Shown: positions 19,690 to 29,741, counted from the stretch's first letter. The stretch: 64,000 bases of DNA from Rhizobiaceae bacterium CPCC 101076 (GCA_003347645.1 QDFX01000016.1:31823-95822); one strand, 5' to 3'. Notes: generated from the sequence alone by a model not told the origin. Program-made: numbers and translations.

Positions 19690-21855
19690 CTAGGCCGCGC
19701 TCTTGGCCGGAGGTTTCGGTCGGCGGCGGTTCTCGCGGAGAAGCTCGCTGGCTGCCTCGTTCGGCTGCGCCTTGGCGAACAGCCAGCCCTGCCCCTGGTG
19801 GCAGCCCTCGCTGCGGAGATATTCGAGATCGGCGGCGGTCTCGACGCCCTCGGCCGTGATGGTGATGCCGAGGCTCCTGCCAAGCGTGATGATCGCCCGG
19901 ACGATCGCCTGCGAATCGGAATTCGTGCCGAGGCCCTGCACGAAGGACCGGTCGATCTTGATCTTGTCGAACGGGAACGAGCGCAGATAGCTCAGCGACG
20001 AATAGCCGGTACCGAAATCGTCCATCGAGATACGGACGCCGAGCGCGCGCAGCGCATGAAGCGTGGCAAGCACGTTCTCGCTCTTCTCCAGCAGGACGGA
20101 TTCGGTGATCTCCAGCTCAAGCCTCTTCGGCTCGAGGCCGGTCTCGTTCAGTGCATCCGATACGACCTCGAACAGATTGCCCGAGCGGAACTGGAGAGTC
20201 GACAGGTTGACCGCGACCTTGGTGTCGCCGGGCCAAGCGGCGGCATCGCGGCAGGCGCGGGTCAGCACGTGGACGCCGAGCGGCACGACGAGGCCGGTCT
20301 CCTCGGCGAGCGGGATGAAGTCGATCGGCGGGATGTTGCCGCGCTCGGGATGGTTCCAGCGCACCAATGCCTCGAAGCCGGCAACGTCGCCCGAGCCGAT
20401 CTCGATCAACGGCTGGTAATGGACTTCGAGCGTCCCGGCATTGATCGCGGCGCGAAGATCGAGCTCCATGCGACGGCGGGCCTGCAGGCGGGCGTCCATT
20501 TCGGCTTCGAAGAAGCAATAGGCGCCGCGGCCCTCGGCTTTGGCCCGGTAGAGCGCCATGTCGGCGGCCTTGAGCAGCCGGTCGCAATCCTCGCCGTCGC
20601 TCGGGCCGACCGCGATGCCGATCGAGACGCCGATCGTCATCAGATGACCGTCGATCTCGTAAGGCGCGCTGACGATCTCGATCAGGCGGCCGGCGAGCGA
20701 GCCGGCGTCTTCGGGATCGTCGATCCCGGTCTGCAGAACCGCGAATTCGTCGCCGCCCAGGCGGGCGACGGTATCCGTCTCGCGCAGGGCGCCTTTCAGG
20801 CGCTGCGCGACGAGGACGAGAAGCCGGTCGCCGATCGGATGGCCGAGCGTGTCGTTGATCGACTTGAAATCGTCGAGGTCGAGGCAGAGCACCGCGGCCG
20901 TCTCGTCGCGGCGGATGCGGGTCAGGCACTCTTCCATCTCTTCGCGGAAGAGGACGCGGTTCGGCAGACCGGTCAGCGCGTCGTGATGCGCCATGAAGGC
21001 GATCCGCTCTTCGGCGCGCTTCCGCTCGGTGATGTCGACGGCGCCGATGAGTTCCGCCTGGACACCCTCATAGGTCAGCAGGCTGGAATAGACCGCGACG
21101 TCGATCGCCTCGCCGTCCGCCTTCCTGTGCCTCCAGGTGAAGCCGACCTCGCGCTTCAGCTTGCCGGGCGGCGTCTCGGCGTCGGTCTCGTCCGGATGAC
21201 GGAGATCGGCGAGCGTCATCGCCAAGAATTCATCCCGCGAATAGCCGTAGTGCTGGGTCGCGGCATCGTTGACCGCGAGAATGCGGCCCGTCTCGAGCGC
21301 GTGCACGTACATCGGTACGGGATTGTTGTCGAAGAGCAGGCGGAAGCTTTCCTCGCGCTGCTTCATCTCGGTGATGTCGACGCGCAGGCCGATGATGCCG
21401 CCGTCGGAGGTGCGGCGCTCCTCGATCAGGATCCAGCGGCCGTCGGTCGTCTTCTGCTCGTGGCGGCCGCGCGGATTGTAGAGCCGGTCGAGCCGGTCCT
21501 TCAGCCATTCCTCTTCGCGACCGATCGCTTCCGGATACTGGCCACGCGCAACGCCGATCCGGAGCGTATCCTCGAGCTTCACGCCTTCGGCAAAGAGGTC
21601 CGACGAGCCCGCATACATTTCGCCGTACTGCTTGTTCCAGAGAACGTAGCGGCCGTCGGAATCCAGGAAGACCACGCCTTGCGGCAGGATGTCGATCGCC
21701 GCCCGCAAACGCGCTTCGGCCTGCTTGGCCTGCTGGATCGCCGCCTCGGCTTCGAGGCGCGCATCGAGAAGCGCCGCATCATAACCCGGGTGAGCGGAAT
21801 GGGAGGCAGTACGGTTATCGTCGGACGGGGACTGGAATTCGGCGTTCATGGGCAT
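19690..21855 (-). CDS. PAS-PAS-GGDEF-EAL cyclic-di-GMP enzyme
   Basis: 721 residues. An N-terminal coiled coil and two PAS domains (about 50-165 and 165-285) are followed by GGDEF (about 290-455) and EAL (about 465-710). The cyclase motif GGDEF is intact, with an RxxD inhibitory site (RETD) five residues before it. The EAL domain has FEALVRW and DDFGTGYSSLSYLR, so both diguanylate cyclase and phosphodiesterase activities look possible. No membrane segment is seen; PAS domains suggest cytosolic redox or ligand sensing. Its promoter lies in the 364-bp AT-rich gap shared with the 22220 gene. Confidence 0.93.
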   Translation of the reverse strand: MPMNAEFQSPSDDNRTASHSAHPGYDAALLDARLEAEAAIQQAKQAEARLRAAIDILPQGVVFLDSDGRYVLWNKQYGEMYAGSSDLFAEGVKLEDTLRIGVARGQYPEAIGREEEWLKDRLDRLYNPRGRHEQKTTDGRWILIEERRTSDGGIIGLRVDITEMKQREESFRLLFDNNPVPMYVHALETGRILAVNDAATQHYGYSRDEFLAMTLADLRHPDETDAETPPGKLKREVGFTWRHRKADGEAIDVAVYSSLLTYEGVQAELIGAVDITERKRAEERIAFMAHHDALTGLPNRVLFREEMEECLTRIRRDETAAVLCLDLDDFKSINDTLGHPIGDRLLVLVAQRLKGALRETDTVARLGGDEFAVLQTGIDDPEDAGSLAGRLIEIVSAPYEIDGHLMTIGVSIGIAVGPSDGEDCDRLLKAADMALYRAKAEGRGAYCFFEAEMDARLQARRRMELDLRAAINAGTLEVHYQPLIEIGSGDVAGFEALVRWNHPERGNIPPIDFIPLAEETGLVVPLGVHVLTRACRDAAAWPGDTKVAVNLSTLQFRSGNLFEVVSDALNETGLEPKRLELEITESVLLEKSENVLATLHALRALGVRISMDDFGTGYSSLSYLRSFPFDKIKIDRSFVQGLGTNSDSQAIVRAIITLGRSLGITITAEGVETAADLEYLRSEGCHQGQGWLFAKAQPNEAASELLRENRRRPKPPAKSAA

Positions 21856-22219
21856 TTGCGCTCCTGGACGCCTAGGCTATTGGAGCTATTGGATTAACAG
21901 CAGCTTTCCACCATTTTTCTGCTCGAGATTCGAGCCTTCGATAACCATGAATTCTTGGCCGTTATTGACCTCGCGCGTTCGTGATCGACATAAAAACAGC
22001 CGGATTTTGGCTGTTTATTCAATATTTCGCCTCCGCTCTGCCTAAAAATGTGACAAATGCTGTTCTTGTGCGCATCACTACTTCACGGTTACCAATGTCT
22101 TAAGAAATTGCCGTTTTTAGGCTGGGACAAATCGTTGCCGTTCATCGGTGAACCCGTACCGCGCGCCGCAAATATGGTATTTGGCCGCCCGTCTTCTTAT
22201 CTAAGGTCGCGAGGCGGCG
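21856..22219. other. AT-rich divergent intergenic region
   Basis: 364 bp between the GGDEF/EAL gene and the 22220 gene, clearly more AT-rich than its surroundings. It presumably carries both promoters. I see no convincing gene, tRNA or strong hairpin in it. Confidence 0.5.
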
Positions 22220-22540
22220 ATGCGGTTTCTGGTCCGGATGATCGGCGTCTTTCTGTTTGCGGCGGCATTTGTCGCGCTGGTCATCGATGGAACACGGTCG
22301 ATCGCCGGAAATGCGCTCTACCTGTCGAGCCTCGGCGAAAGCGTGAAGCTCGTATGGCCGAACGGCATGGAAGCGATCGAGAACTCGCTGCGCTCCCTGT
22401 ATGAGAGCCTGTGGGATCCGGCGGGGTCCTGGCTGTTCGCGCAGCCGGCTTTCGTCGTCCTCGGCCTGGCCGGCCTGTTTCTGATGCTGATCGGCCGCCG
22501 CAGGCCGAGAGTGGTGAGACCGCTGCCGCGCCGTTACTGA
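22220..22540 (+). CDS. small membrane protein, function unknown
   Basis: 106 residues with two hydrophobic helices, one at the N-terminus (about 3-24) and one near the C-terminus (about 73-91), joined by a polar loop and ending in a very basic tail (GRRRPRVVRPLPRRY). A GAGG lies before the ATG. It is 12 bp upstream of msrA and probably co-transcribed, which hints at a link to oxidative or envelope stress. I recognise no family with confidence. Confidence 0.7.
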   Translation: MRFLVRMIGVFLFAAAFVALVIDGTRSIAGNALYLSSLGESVKLVWPNGMEAIENSLRSLYESLWDPAGSWLFAQPAFVVLGLAGLFLMLIGRRRPRVVRPLPRRY

Positions 22541-22552
22541 GGAGGGCTGTCC

Positions 22553-23212
22553 ATGTTCTCGTTCTTCAAGCCGGAGATTCCCATGCCGACGGCTGCGTCC
22601 GCGCTGCCGGGTCGTCCGGGGGCGCTCCCGACCGCTACCACCCATTTCGTCAATGGCCGCCCGCTCAAGGGCCCCTATCCGGAAGGTCTGCGGACCGCGA
22701 TCTTCGGCGCCGGGTGCTTCTGGGGCGTCGAGCGCAAGTTCTGGAAGATCCCGGGCGTCTACGTCACCGCGGTCGGCTATGCCGGCGGTTTCACGCCGAA
22801 TCCGACCTATGAGGAGACCTGCACGGGTCATACCGGCCACACCGAAGCGGTGTTGGTCGTCTTCGACCCGGACGTCGTCTCCTACAAGGAACTGCTGAAG
22901 ACGTTCTGGGAGGCGCACGACCCGACGCAGGGCAACCGCCAGGGTAACGATGTCGGCACGCAGTATCGCTCCGCGATCTACACGACCACGCCGGAACAGG
23001 CGCGGCTCGCCGAGGAGTCGAAGGACGCCTATCAGAAGGCCCTCGGTGCGCATGGCTATGACACCATCACCACCGAGATAGCGCCGGCCGGCGAGTTCTA
23101 CTTCGCCGAGGACTACCATCAGCAGTACCTGGCGAAGAACCCGAACGGCTATTGCGGCGTCGGCGGGACCGGCGTCTCCTGCCCCGTCGGATCGGGCGTA
23201 TCGGCGCTCTGA
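22553..23212 (+). CDS. msrA: peptide methionine sulfoxide reductase MsrA
   Basis: 219 residues. The catalytic motif GCFWG has its Cys at about residue 55. Further family blocks are [35 protein letters not shown] and YHQQYL. The C-terminus [11 protein letters not shown] supplies resolving cysteines. The enzyme reduces the S-epimer of methionine sulfoxide in proteins with thioredoxin. GAGG precedes the ATG. The last 64 bp overlap the 3' end of the convergent mepA gene. Confidence 0.96.
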   Translation: MFSFFKPEIPMPTAASALPGRPGALPTATTHFVNGRPLKGPYPEGLRTAIFGAGCFWGVERKFWKIPGVYVTAVGYAGGFTPNPTYEETCTGHTGHTEAVLVVFDPDVVSYKELLKTFWEAHDPTQGNRQGNDVGTQYRSAIYTTTPEQARLAEESKDAYQKALGAHGYDTITTEIAPAGEFYFAEDYHQQYLAKNPNGYCGVGGTGVSCPVGSGVSAL

Positions 23213-24216
23213 TCGTCAGGCACGTCGGATGCGGACGGTTTCGCGCTCACCGGATATAGCGGCGGGCGCTCGGCGGCCTTGTCCGGTGCGTTGACCACCG
23301 CGCGACACTCCGCCGGCAGGTCCGATAGCATCATCGGCGGCGGCGGGGGCTGCGGCTTCGTGGGCTTCTCCGGCTTGGGTTTCGGCAACTGCTTCTTCAC
23401 CCAGCTTTCCAGCGCGGCGTCGCAGCCGTCTCCCGGCGGTACCGGCGCTTGCGGCTTGCAGGTCGCGCTGCCGAGCGGACAGACCATGCGGATGTGCATG
23501 TGATAGTTATGGCCCCAATAGGGGCGTACCGTCTGAAGCCAGCCGCGGTCGCCGGTCGCTTCGCGACAGAGCGCCTTCTTGATCGCCGGATTGACGAAGA
23601 TGCGCTCGACGCCCGGCATCCGGGCGGCAAGCCGGATCACCTTGAGATGCTCCGGCGTCCAGATCTTCGGATCGACGTCCTGCCAGTCCCTGGCGACAAG
23701 GCTGACCGCCGAAATATCCTCCCGCTCCTTCGCGGTGAGGAGGCGGTTCGGCATCGGATTGAGCCAGACATCGGCGTCGAGGCCGACCTGATGCGAGGCA
23801 TGGCCGGTCAGCATGGGCCCGCCGCGCGGCTGAGAGATGTCACCGACCAGAAGGCCAGGCCATTTCGTCTCCTTCGGGACCTTCCTCGCCAGTTCCTCGA
23901 GCGTGGAGATGAGACGAGGATGACCCCAATTGCGGTTTCTCGACAGCCGCATGACCTGCCATTGCGGCCCGTTGATCGGCAGCGCCTTGGCGCCGGCGAG
24001 ACAGCCCTTCGCATAGAAGCCGATAGAACGCGTCGCCATGTCCGCCGGAAGCTTTTCCGAGCCGAAAAGCTGCTTCGCCGGTGTCTTATCGACGTTGAGC
24101 GGGCCTGGCGCCGGTAAGGTCGCGGGTTTGGATTCCGGCAGCGGAACGGCGCTTGCACCGCCCAGACCAGCAATAGAGAGTGCCAGCGCGACTACCAGCA
24201 ACGTCCTGCGTTTCAT
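23149..24216 (-). CDS. mepA: penicillin-insensitive murein endopeptidase MepA
   Basis: 355 residues with a signal peptide from the ATG at 24216 ([20 protein letters not shown]). Zinc-peptidase motifs are [14 protein letters not shown] (HxxxxxxxD type) and the HxH of HNYHMHIRM. MepA cleaves D-Ala-meso-DAP crosslinks in the periplasm and is insensitive to beta-lactams. Compared with the usual enzyme it carries an extra Pro-rich C-terminal tail of about 70 residues ([16 protein letters not shown] and a low-complexity end). That tail is what overlaps msrA by 64 bp. Confidence 0.92.
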   Translation of the reverse strand: MKRRTLLVVALALSIAGLGGASAVPLPESKPATLPAPGPLNVDKTPAKQLFGSEKLPADMATRSIGFYAKGCLAGAKALPINGPQWQVMRLSRNRNWGHPRLISTLEELARKVPKETKWPGLLVGDISQPRGGPMLTGHASHQVGLDADVWLNPMPNRLLTAKEREDISAVSLVARDWQDVDPKIWTPEHLKVIRLAARMPGVERIFVNPAIKKALCREATGDRGWLQTVRPYWGHNYHMHIRMVCPLGSATCKPQAPVPPGDGCDAALESWVKKQLPKPKPEKPTKPQPPPPPMMLSDLPAECRAVVNAPDKAAERPPLYPVSAKPSASDVPDDQSADTPDPTGQETPVPPTPQ

Positions 24217-24317
24217 GACCATGAGCCACCGCATGCAATGCATTGGTCGTCTGGCAGGAACCTCAGCCCGGCCGATGGACTTAATAGCATGATCTTCCGA
24301 TTTCCCGAGGGGCTCAT

Positions 24318-25439
24318 ATGCGCATTGCACAGATCGCGCCGCTCTATGAAAGTTGCCCGCCGCAACTCTACGGTGGAACCGAGCGCGTTGTTTCGTTCCT
24401 GACCGAAGAGCTTGTCAAACTGGGCCACGACGTCACCCTGTTCGCTTCCGGTGACAGCAAAACGGCAGCCCGCCTCGTTCCCGGCTCGAAACGCGCTCTG
24501 CGCCTCGACACATCAGTCCTCGACCCCCTCGCCCACCACATGGTGTTGATGAACAGGGTCATTCAGGAAGCCGACAATTTCGAGATCCTGCACTTCCACA
24601 CCGACTACCTCCATTATCCTTTCTTCGCCAATAGTGGCCACCCGATCGTCACCACGCTGCATGGCCGACAGGATCTTCTGGATCTCGTCCCGATCTATCG
24701 CGAATTTCCAGACATGCCCCTGGTCTCGATTTCCGACGCCCAGAGGCGGCCGATCTCTCACGCGCATTGGGTGAAGACCGTTCATCACGGCCTGCCGCTC
24801 GATCTTCTTCCGGAGGGACCGGGCGATGGGCGCTATCTGGCTTTCGTCGGCCGGATCAGCCCCGAGAAGAGGCTCGACCGGGCGATCATGATCGCCCGTC
24901 AGGCAGGGATTCCGCTCAAGGTCGCGGCCAAGATCGATCGCACCGACACCGTCTACTATGAAGACGTGATCAAGCCGCTGCTCGGCGAGGGCGTCGAATT
25001 CGTCGGCGAGATCAACGACCAGCAGAAAAAGGACTTTCTCGGTCGCGCCGGCGCGCTGCTCTTCCCGGTCGACTGGCCGGAACCGTTCGGGCTCGTCATG
25101 ATCGAGGCAATGGCATGCGGCACGCCCGTGCTCGCCTTCCGTTGCGGCTCGGTGCCGGAAGTGATCGACGAGGGTATTACCGGCCTGGTCGTCGACTGCA
25201 TGGAAGCAGCACATGCGGCGCTGCCGCAGGTGCTGGCTCTCGACCGCCATAACGTGCGCTTGCAATTCGAGAAGCGGTTCTCGGCCGAACGCATGGCCCG
25301 CGATTATCTGGCGCTCTACGAGACCATGACGCGTCCGGTGATCACGATGCCCGCGGCTGTCGCGGTTGCGAAAAGAGCTGGCGAGCGCCTAAGCTCGCTC
25401 GAGCTTCCTGCAGCCGTGCACGCCGTCGCAAAAGCATGA
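24318..25439 (+). CDS. glycosyltransferase family 4
   Basis: 373 residues of a GT-B enzyme. N-terminal Gly-rich acceptor loop PPQLYGGTERVV, a FVGRISPEKRLDRAI linker motif, and the C-terminal donor-binding EPFGLVMIEAMACGTPVLAFRCGSVPEV with the E-x7-E signature. It is cytoplasmic and probably uses a nucleotide sugar. It sits directly upstream of an amylo-alpha-1,6-glucosidase-like gene (37-bp gap), so a role in alpha-glucan or compatible-solute metabolism is plausible but not proven. Confidence 0.9.
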   Translation: MRIAQIAPLYESCPPQLYGGTERVVSFLTEELVKLGHDVTLFASGDSKTAARLVPGSKRALRLDTSVLDPLAHHMVLMNRVIQEADNFEILHFHTDYLHYPFFANSGHPIVTTLHGRQDLLDLVPIYREFPDMPLVSISDAQRRPISHAHWVKTVHHGLPLDLLPEGPGDGRYLAFVGRISPEKRLDRAIMIARQAGIPLKVAAKIDRTDTVYYEDVIKPLLGEGVEFVGEINDQQKKDFLGRAGALLFPVDWPEPFGLVMIEAMACGTPVLAFRCGSVPEVIDEGITGLVVDCMEAAHAALPQVLALDRHNVRLQFEKRFSAERMARDYLALYETMTRPVITMPAAVAVAKRAGERLSSLELPAAVHAVAKA

Positions 25440-25476
25440 GTGGCGTGTTCTCCGCAGGTGACGGAGGCGGCTGCGA

Positions 25477-27639
25477 ATGAACGAGACATTGCCTTCGCAA
25501 TTCTACATTCCGGCGCGCACAACGCTCGACGGCGGTCGGCCGTCGCGGCTGAAGCACAACGACACCTTCGCCGTGCTCGATACCAATGGCGACCTGCTGG
25601 CCTGGGAGGGCAATCCCGACGGCCTCTACAATCGCGACACCCGGCATCTTTCGCACTTCGAACTGCGCCTGAACGGCGCACGGCCGATGCGGCTCTCGTC
25701 GAACGTCGAGAGCGACAATGCCGCGCTGACCGCCGACCTGACAAATCCCGATTTCTTCGAGGGCGACCGGCTCGCGCTGCCGAAGGATACGATCCATCTC
25801 CACCGGCTGAAATTCGTCTGGGACGGGGCGCTGTTCGAAAGGATCGCGATCTTCAATTACGACGACGAGGCGCGCCGCCTGCGGGTCAGCACGACATTCG
25901 ACTGCGATTTCGCCGATCTTTTCGAGGCGCGCGGACAGCGCCGGCCGGGGCGCGGAGTTCGCTGCGTGGACGTGATCGGCGACGGCACGGTGCGCTTTGC
26001 CTATGCCGGGCTCGACCAGGTCGAGCGCACGACCGAACTCGCCTTCTGGCCCATTCCGGACCGCATCGAGCCCAGCTTCGCCTATTACGACATGATCCTC
26101 GGCCCGCAGGAGAAGCGGGTGATGTTCGTCCGCATCGCCTGCAATCCGAAGGATCTCGCGAGCTGGGAGGGCAAGGAATATTTCCGCGAATTCGCCTATA
26201 TGCGCCGCTCGCTGCGACAGGCGAACAACCGTTCGCTCCGGATCGCGAGCACGAACACGCTCGTCCAGAACGTCATTCGCCAATCCATGGCCGACCTGAC
26301 CATGCTGACGACCGAGACGCCGTATGGCGCCTATCCCTATGCCGGCATTCCCTGGTTCTCGACCGCGTTCGGCCGCGACGGCATCATCACCGCGCTGATG
26401 ATGCTCTGGGTCGATCCCGGAATGGCCAAGGGCGTGCTGTCGCTCCTTGCGCATACGCAGGCGAAGGTCGCCGACCCGTTCCAGGACGCCGAGCCCGGCA
26501 AGATCCTGCACGAAATGCGCTTCGGCGAGATGGCGGCGCTGCGCGAGGTGCCGTTCGGCCTCTATTATGGCAGTGTCGATTCCACCCCGCTCTTCGTCAT
26601 GCTGGCAGGCGCCTATCTGTCTCGAACCGGCGATGTGGAGACGATCCGCTCGCTCTGGCCGAACATCCAGGCGGCGCTGGGCTGGATCACCAATCACGGC
26701 GACGTCGACGACGACGGCTTCGTCGAATACCGCCGCCAGCGCGACACCGGCCTCGTCAATCAGGGCTGGAAGGACTCGGTCGACTCGATCTTCCACACCA
26801 ATGGCGATTTCGCCGAGGGACCGATCGCGCTCTGCGAGGTGCAGGGATATGTCTACGCCGCATGGCGGGAGGCCGCGGCCATGGCGCGGGCGCTCGGGCA
26901 TGACAAGAACGCCATCACCTTCGATCGGCGCGCCGAGGACATCCGCAAGGCATTCGAGGAGAAGTTCTGGATCGAGGAGCTCGGCACCTACGCCATCGCA
27001 CTTGACGGTCAGAAACGGCCATGCGCGGTCGCGAGCTCGAATGCCGGCCACGCCCTCTTCACCGGCATCGTCCATCCGGACCGCGCCAAGCGCGTCGCGG
27101 CGCTGCTGATGGAGCCCGAGAGCTTTTCGGGCTGGGGCATCCGCACGATCTCGACCAGCGCGGCGCGCTACAATCCTATGTCCTACCACAACGGCTCGAT
27201 CTGGCCGCACGACAACGGCCTGATCGCGCTCGGCTTCGCCCGCTACGGCCTGAAGGACGCCGTGCTGAAGGTGTTCAAGGGCCTGATCGAGGCAGCGGGC
27301 GAGATCGAGCTCAACCGGCTGCCCGAACTTTTCTGCGGCTTCGGCCGCAAGCAACGTCAGGGCCCTATCGGCTATCCCGTCTCATGCTCGCCACAGGCCT
27401 GGGCGGCTGCCACACCGCTGGCGCTCATTCAGGCCAGTCTCGGGCTGACGCTGGAACACTCGACCGGCGATGTACGGCTGAACCTGCCGGTGCTGCCGGA
27501 CTTCATCGACAAGCTCTGCCTGCACAACGTCACTCTCGGCGAGGGTGGTTGCGACCTTCTCGTCAGCCGTCACGGCACCGACGTCGCCGTGACGGTACTG
27601 GACCGGCGCGGCGACATCCGAGTGATCGAAATACACTAA
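25477..27639 (+). CDS. amylo-alpha-1,6-glucosidase-like protein (glycogen debranching family)
   Basis: 720 residues. An N-terminal beta-rich GDE_N-like domain (about 15-230, with NPDGLYNRDTRHLS) is followed by an (alpha/alpha)6 barrel. The barrel has GIPWFSTAFGRDGIITALMMLW, GWKDSVDSIFH and the C-terminal MSYHNGSIWPHDNGLIALG, which match GDE_C proteins. It probably acts on alpha-1,6 links or related glucosides in the cytoplasm. Its stop overlaps that of the convergent SDR by 4 bp. Pairing with the glycosyltransferase upstream suggests one pathway. Confidence 0.9.
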   Translation: MNETLPSQFYIPARTTLDGGRPSRLKHNDTFAVLDTNGDLLAWEGNPDGLYNRDTRHLSHFELRLNGARPMRLSSNVESDNAALTADLTNPDFFEGDRLALPKDTIHLHRLKFVWDGALFERIAIFNYDDEARRLRVSTTFDCDFADLFEARGQRRPGRGVRCVDVIGDGTVRFAYAGLDQVERTTELAFWPIPDRIEPSFAYYDMILGPQEKRVMFVRIACNPKDLASWEGKEYFREFAYMRRSLRQANNRSLRIASTNTLVQNVIRQSMADLTMLTTETPYGAYPYAGIPWFSTAFGRDGIITALMMLWVDPGMAKGVLSLLAHTQAKVADPFQDAEPGKILHEMRFGEMAALREVPFGLYYGSVDSTPLFVMLAGAYLSRTGDVETIRSLWPNIQAALGWITNHGDVDDDGFVEYRRQRDTGLVNQGWKDSVDSIFHTNGDFAEGPIALCEVQGYVYAAWREAAAMARALGHDKNAITFDRRAEDIRKAFEEKFWIEELGTYAIALDGQKRPCAVASSNAGHALFTGIVHPDRAKRVAALLMEPESFSGWGIRTISTSAARYNPMSYHNGSIWPHDNGLIALGFARYGLKDAVLKVFKGLIEAAGEIELNRLPELFCGFGRKQRQGPIGYPVSCSPQAWAAATPLALIQASLGLTLEHSTGDVRLNLPVLPDFIDKLCLHNVTLGEGGCDLLVSRHGTDVAVTVLDRRGDIRVIEIH

Positions 27640-28472
27640 ATCGGCGTGCCGCCGTTCACGTGGATGACCTGACCGGTGATGTAGGAGCTTTCCTCGGTCG
27701 CCAGGAACAGGAAACAGGACGCCACCTCGTTCGGCTGACCGGGTCGACCAAGGGGGGTGTTCTTGCCGAACTCCGCCACCTTATCCTTGTCGAAGCTTGC
27801 CGGAATGAGCGGCGTCCAGATCGGACCCGGGGCGACGGCGTTGACGCGGATGCCCTTCTTGGCGAGTTGCTGCGACAGCGCGCGGGTGAAGGCGACGGCG
27901 GCGCCGCGCGTCGATGAATAGTCGACGAGCACCTCGTTGCCCCGGAAGGCGGTGATCGACGCCGTGTTGATGATCGTCGATCCCTTGCCGAGATGCTTCA
28001 GCGCCTCGCGGGTGACGAACAGATAGCTGAAGATATTGGTCCGGAACGTCCGCTCGATCTGATCCGGATCGATCTCGGAGAAGTCCTCGACCACGTGCTG
28101 CTCGGCGCAATTGTTGACGAGGATGTCGAGCCGGCCGAAGGCGTTGATCGTCTCGCGCATGACCTTGGCGGCCGCGTCGGGGAATCCCAGATCGGCCGAG
28201 ATCGCATGCGCCCGGCTTCCGCGCCCCTCGATCAGCTTCCTGGTTTCGTCGGCATCCTTGCGTTCGTCGAGATAGACGAAAGCAATGTCAGCTCCCTCCT
28301 CGGCGAAGGCGACAGCCGTCGCGCGGCCGATCCCGCTATCTCCTCCAGTGATGAGCGCGACCTTGCCTTTGAGCCGGCCGGTGCCTTTCAGGCGCGGTTC
28401 GTAATCCGGGCGCGGATTCATCAGGTGTTCGTGGCCCGGCTGGTCGTCTTGCTTCTGTGCTGGCATCGACAT
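27636..28472 (-). CDS. SDR-family oxidoreductase, general-stress type (YhdF/YghA-like)
   Basis: 278 residues. An N-terminal extension typical of this subgroup (PAQKQDDQPGHEHLMNPRPD) precedes the cofactor site ALITGGDSGIGRA, then NNCAEQ, the catalytic Ser in INTASITAF and a Tyr-x-Ser-x(2)-Gly active site (DYSSTRG) where YxxxK is normal. Tyr is present but the Lys position reads Arg or Gly. A GGGAGA ribosome site precedes the ATG at 28472. Relatives include general stress protein 39. The altered active site is worth checking; the substrate is unknown. Confidence 0.87.
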   Translation of the reverse strand: MSMPAQKQDDQPGHEHLMNPRPDYEPRLKGTGRLKGKVALITGGDSGIGRATAVAFAEEGADIAFVYLDERKDADETRKLIEGRGSRAHAISADLGFPDAAAKVMRETINAFGRLDILVNNCAEQHVVEDFSEIDPDQIERTFRTNIFSYLFVTREALKHLGKGSTIINTASITAFRGNEVLVDYSSTRGAAVAFTRALSQQLAKKGIRVNAVAPGPIWTPLIPASFDKDKVAEFGKNTPLGRPGQPNEVASCFLFLATEESSYITGQVIHVNGGTPI

Positions 28473-28506
28473 CGCAGTTCTCCCTTCGAGGGTCGAACAG
28501 CAGGCC

Positions 28507-29601
28507 TCAGCTTTTGTTCCGGCCGTCCAGCCTATCCTGCAGCAGGGCAAGCACCGGCCATTCTTCGGGCTTCAGCCCATGCGGCCGACGGCGCCCGTGA
28601 ACGGCGGATTTGAGATCATCCGTGAGTGTGCCTTCCAGATAGGCCTCGATGACGGCCGGGTGGACATAGCAGCGGCGGGAAATCGCACGCGTATTCACCA
28701 GCCGTTCCGCAACCCGGTCGATCGCCGCGTTCAGTTTCCGCGTCGCCTCCGTCTTGGTCGAGAAGCCGCCGAGATCGACCAGAGCATGCGCGGCGGTCAC
28801 GGTGCCGGCCCAGGTCCGGAAATGCTTGGCGCTGAAACCCGACCCGCCGATCTCGCGGATATAGTCGTTGACGTCGTGCGAGGCGACCGAATGCGGCTCG
28901 CCGTCGCCGTTCATGTACTGGAACAGGTTCTGGCCCGGCATTTCCTGGCACTGGCGGATGATGCGGGCGATGCGCCGGTCGCGCACGGTGAGCTTCCAGC
29001 TCTTGCCGCTCTTGCCCTTGAACGAGAACAGCAGCCGCTCGCTGCCGGCCTCGACATGCTTGTTGCGAAGCGTCGTCAGCCCGAAGCTCTTATTGGCCTC
29101 GGCATATTTCTCATTGCCGATACGGATCAGGGTCGTGTCCAGCAGGTGGACGACCGTTCCCAGCACCTTCTCGCGGCAGAGACCGCGCAGCGCCATGTCG
29201 TCGTCGATCCGCCGGCGCATTTTCGGCAGCATCTCGGCGAACTCGATCAGCCGCTCGTATTTCGTCTCGTCGCGGATCTCGTGCCATTTCGGGTGGTAGC
29301 GGTATTGCTTGCGGCCCTTGGCGTCACGCCCCGTCGCCTGGATGTGGCCGCTGGCCTTGGGGCAGATCCAGACATCGACATATGCCGGCGGGATCGCGAG
29401 GCTGCGGATGCGCTCGAGCGTCTTTTCGTCCCGCAACAGATCGCCGTTCGGCCCGTAATAGGCGAAGCGCAGGCCGGATTTCTTTCGGGTGATGCCCGGA
29501 TTCTCGTCTGTCACATAGACGAGGCCGGCATTCTCGGCGGAGAGAGCGGGATCATGGGCCGGGCAGGCATCGTCATCCGGAACGAGCAAAGCGTCGGCCA
29601 T
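28507..29601 (-). CDS. DNA topoisomerase IB (poxvirus type)
   Basis: 364 residues from the ATG at 29601. The N-terminal domain has ITRKKSGLRFAYYGPNG. The catalytic domain has KYAEANKSFGLTTLRNKH, FSFKGKSGK, an HFRTWAGT motif with the essential His/Arg, and the nucleophilic Tyr in the SRRCYVHPAV region near the end. These enzymes relax supercoils through a 3'-phosphotyrosine intermediate. It lies 34 bp upstream of the SDR gene on the same strand and probably shares its transcript. Confidence 0.94.
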   Translation of the reverse strand: MADALLVPDDDACPAHDPALSAENAGLVYVTDENPGITRKKSGLRFAYYGPNGDLLRDEKTLERIRSLAIPPAYVDVWICPKASGHIQATGRDAKGRKQYRYHPKWHEIRDETKYERLIEFAEMLPKMRRRIDDDMALRGLCREKVLGTVVHLLDTTLIRIGNEKYAEANKSFGLTTLRNKHVEAGSERLLFSFKGKSGKSWKLTVRDRRIARIIRQCQEMPGQNLFQYMNGDGEPHSVASHDVNDYIREIGGSGFSAKHFRTWAGTVTAAHALVDLGGFSTKTEATRKLNAAIDRVAERLVNTRAISRRCYVHPAVIEAYLEGTLTDDLKSAVHGRRRPHGLKPEEWPVLALLQDRLDGRNKS

Positions 29602-29741
29602 CACCACTCCCACATGAACTCGCGTGGATAAACTCGCCCGGAGGGCAAGAGGTTCAGTTCGCGGACAGCGTGGCATCACAGCCAAGTTGCGAAGCGGGAG
29701 CCGGGCGTTTATAGCGGCACCTCCGCTCGCAAGAGCGGTCC

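Noticed and set aside
19627..21897. 756-codon plus-strand open frame
   Set aside because: It lies antisense to the GGDEF/EAL gene, whose motifs are intact; the antisense product is Arg/Asp/Gly-rich with no domain, as expected from high-GC shadow frames.
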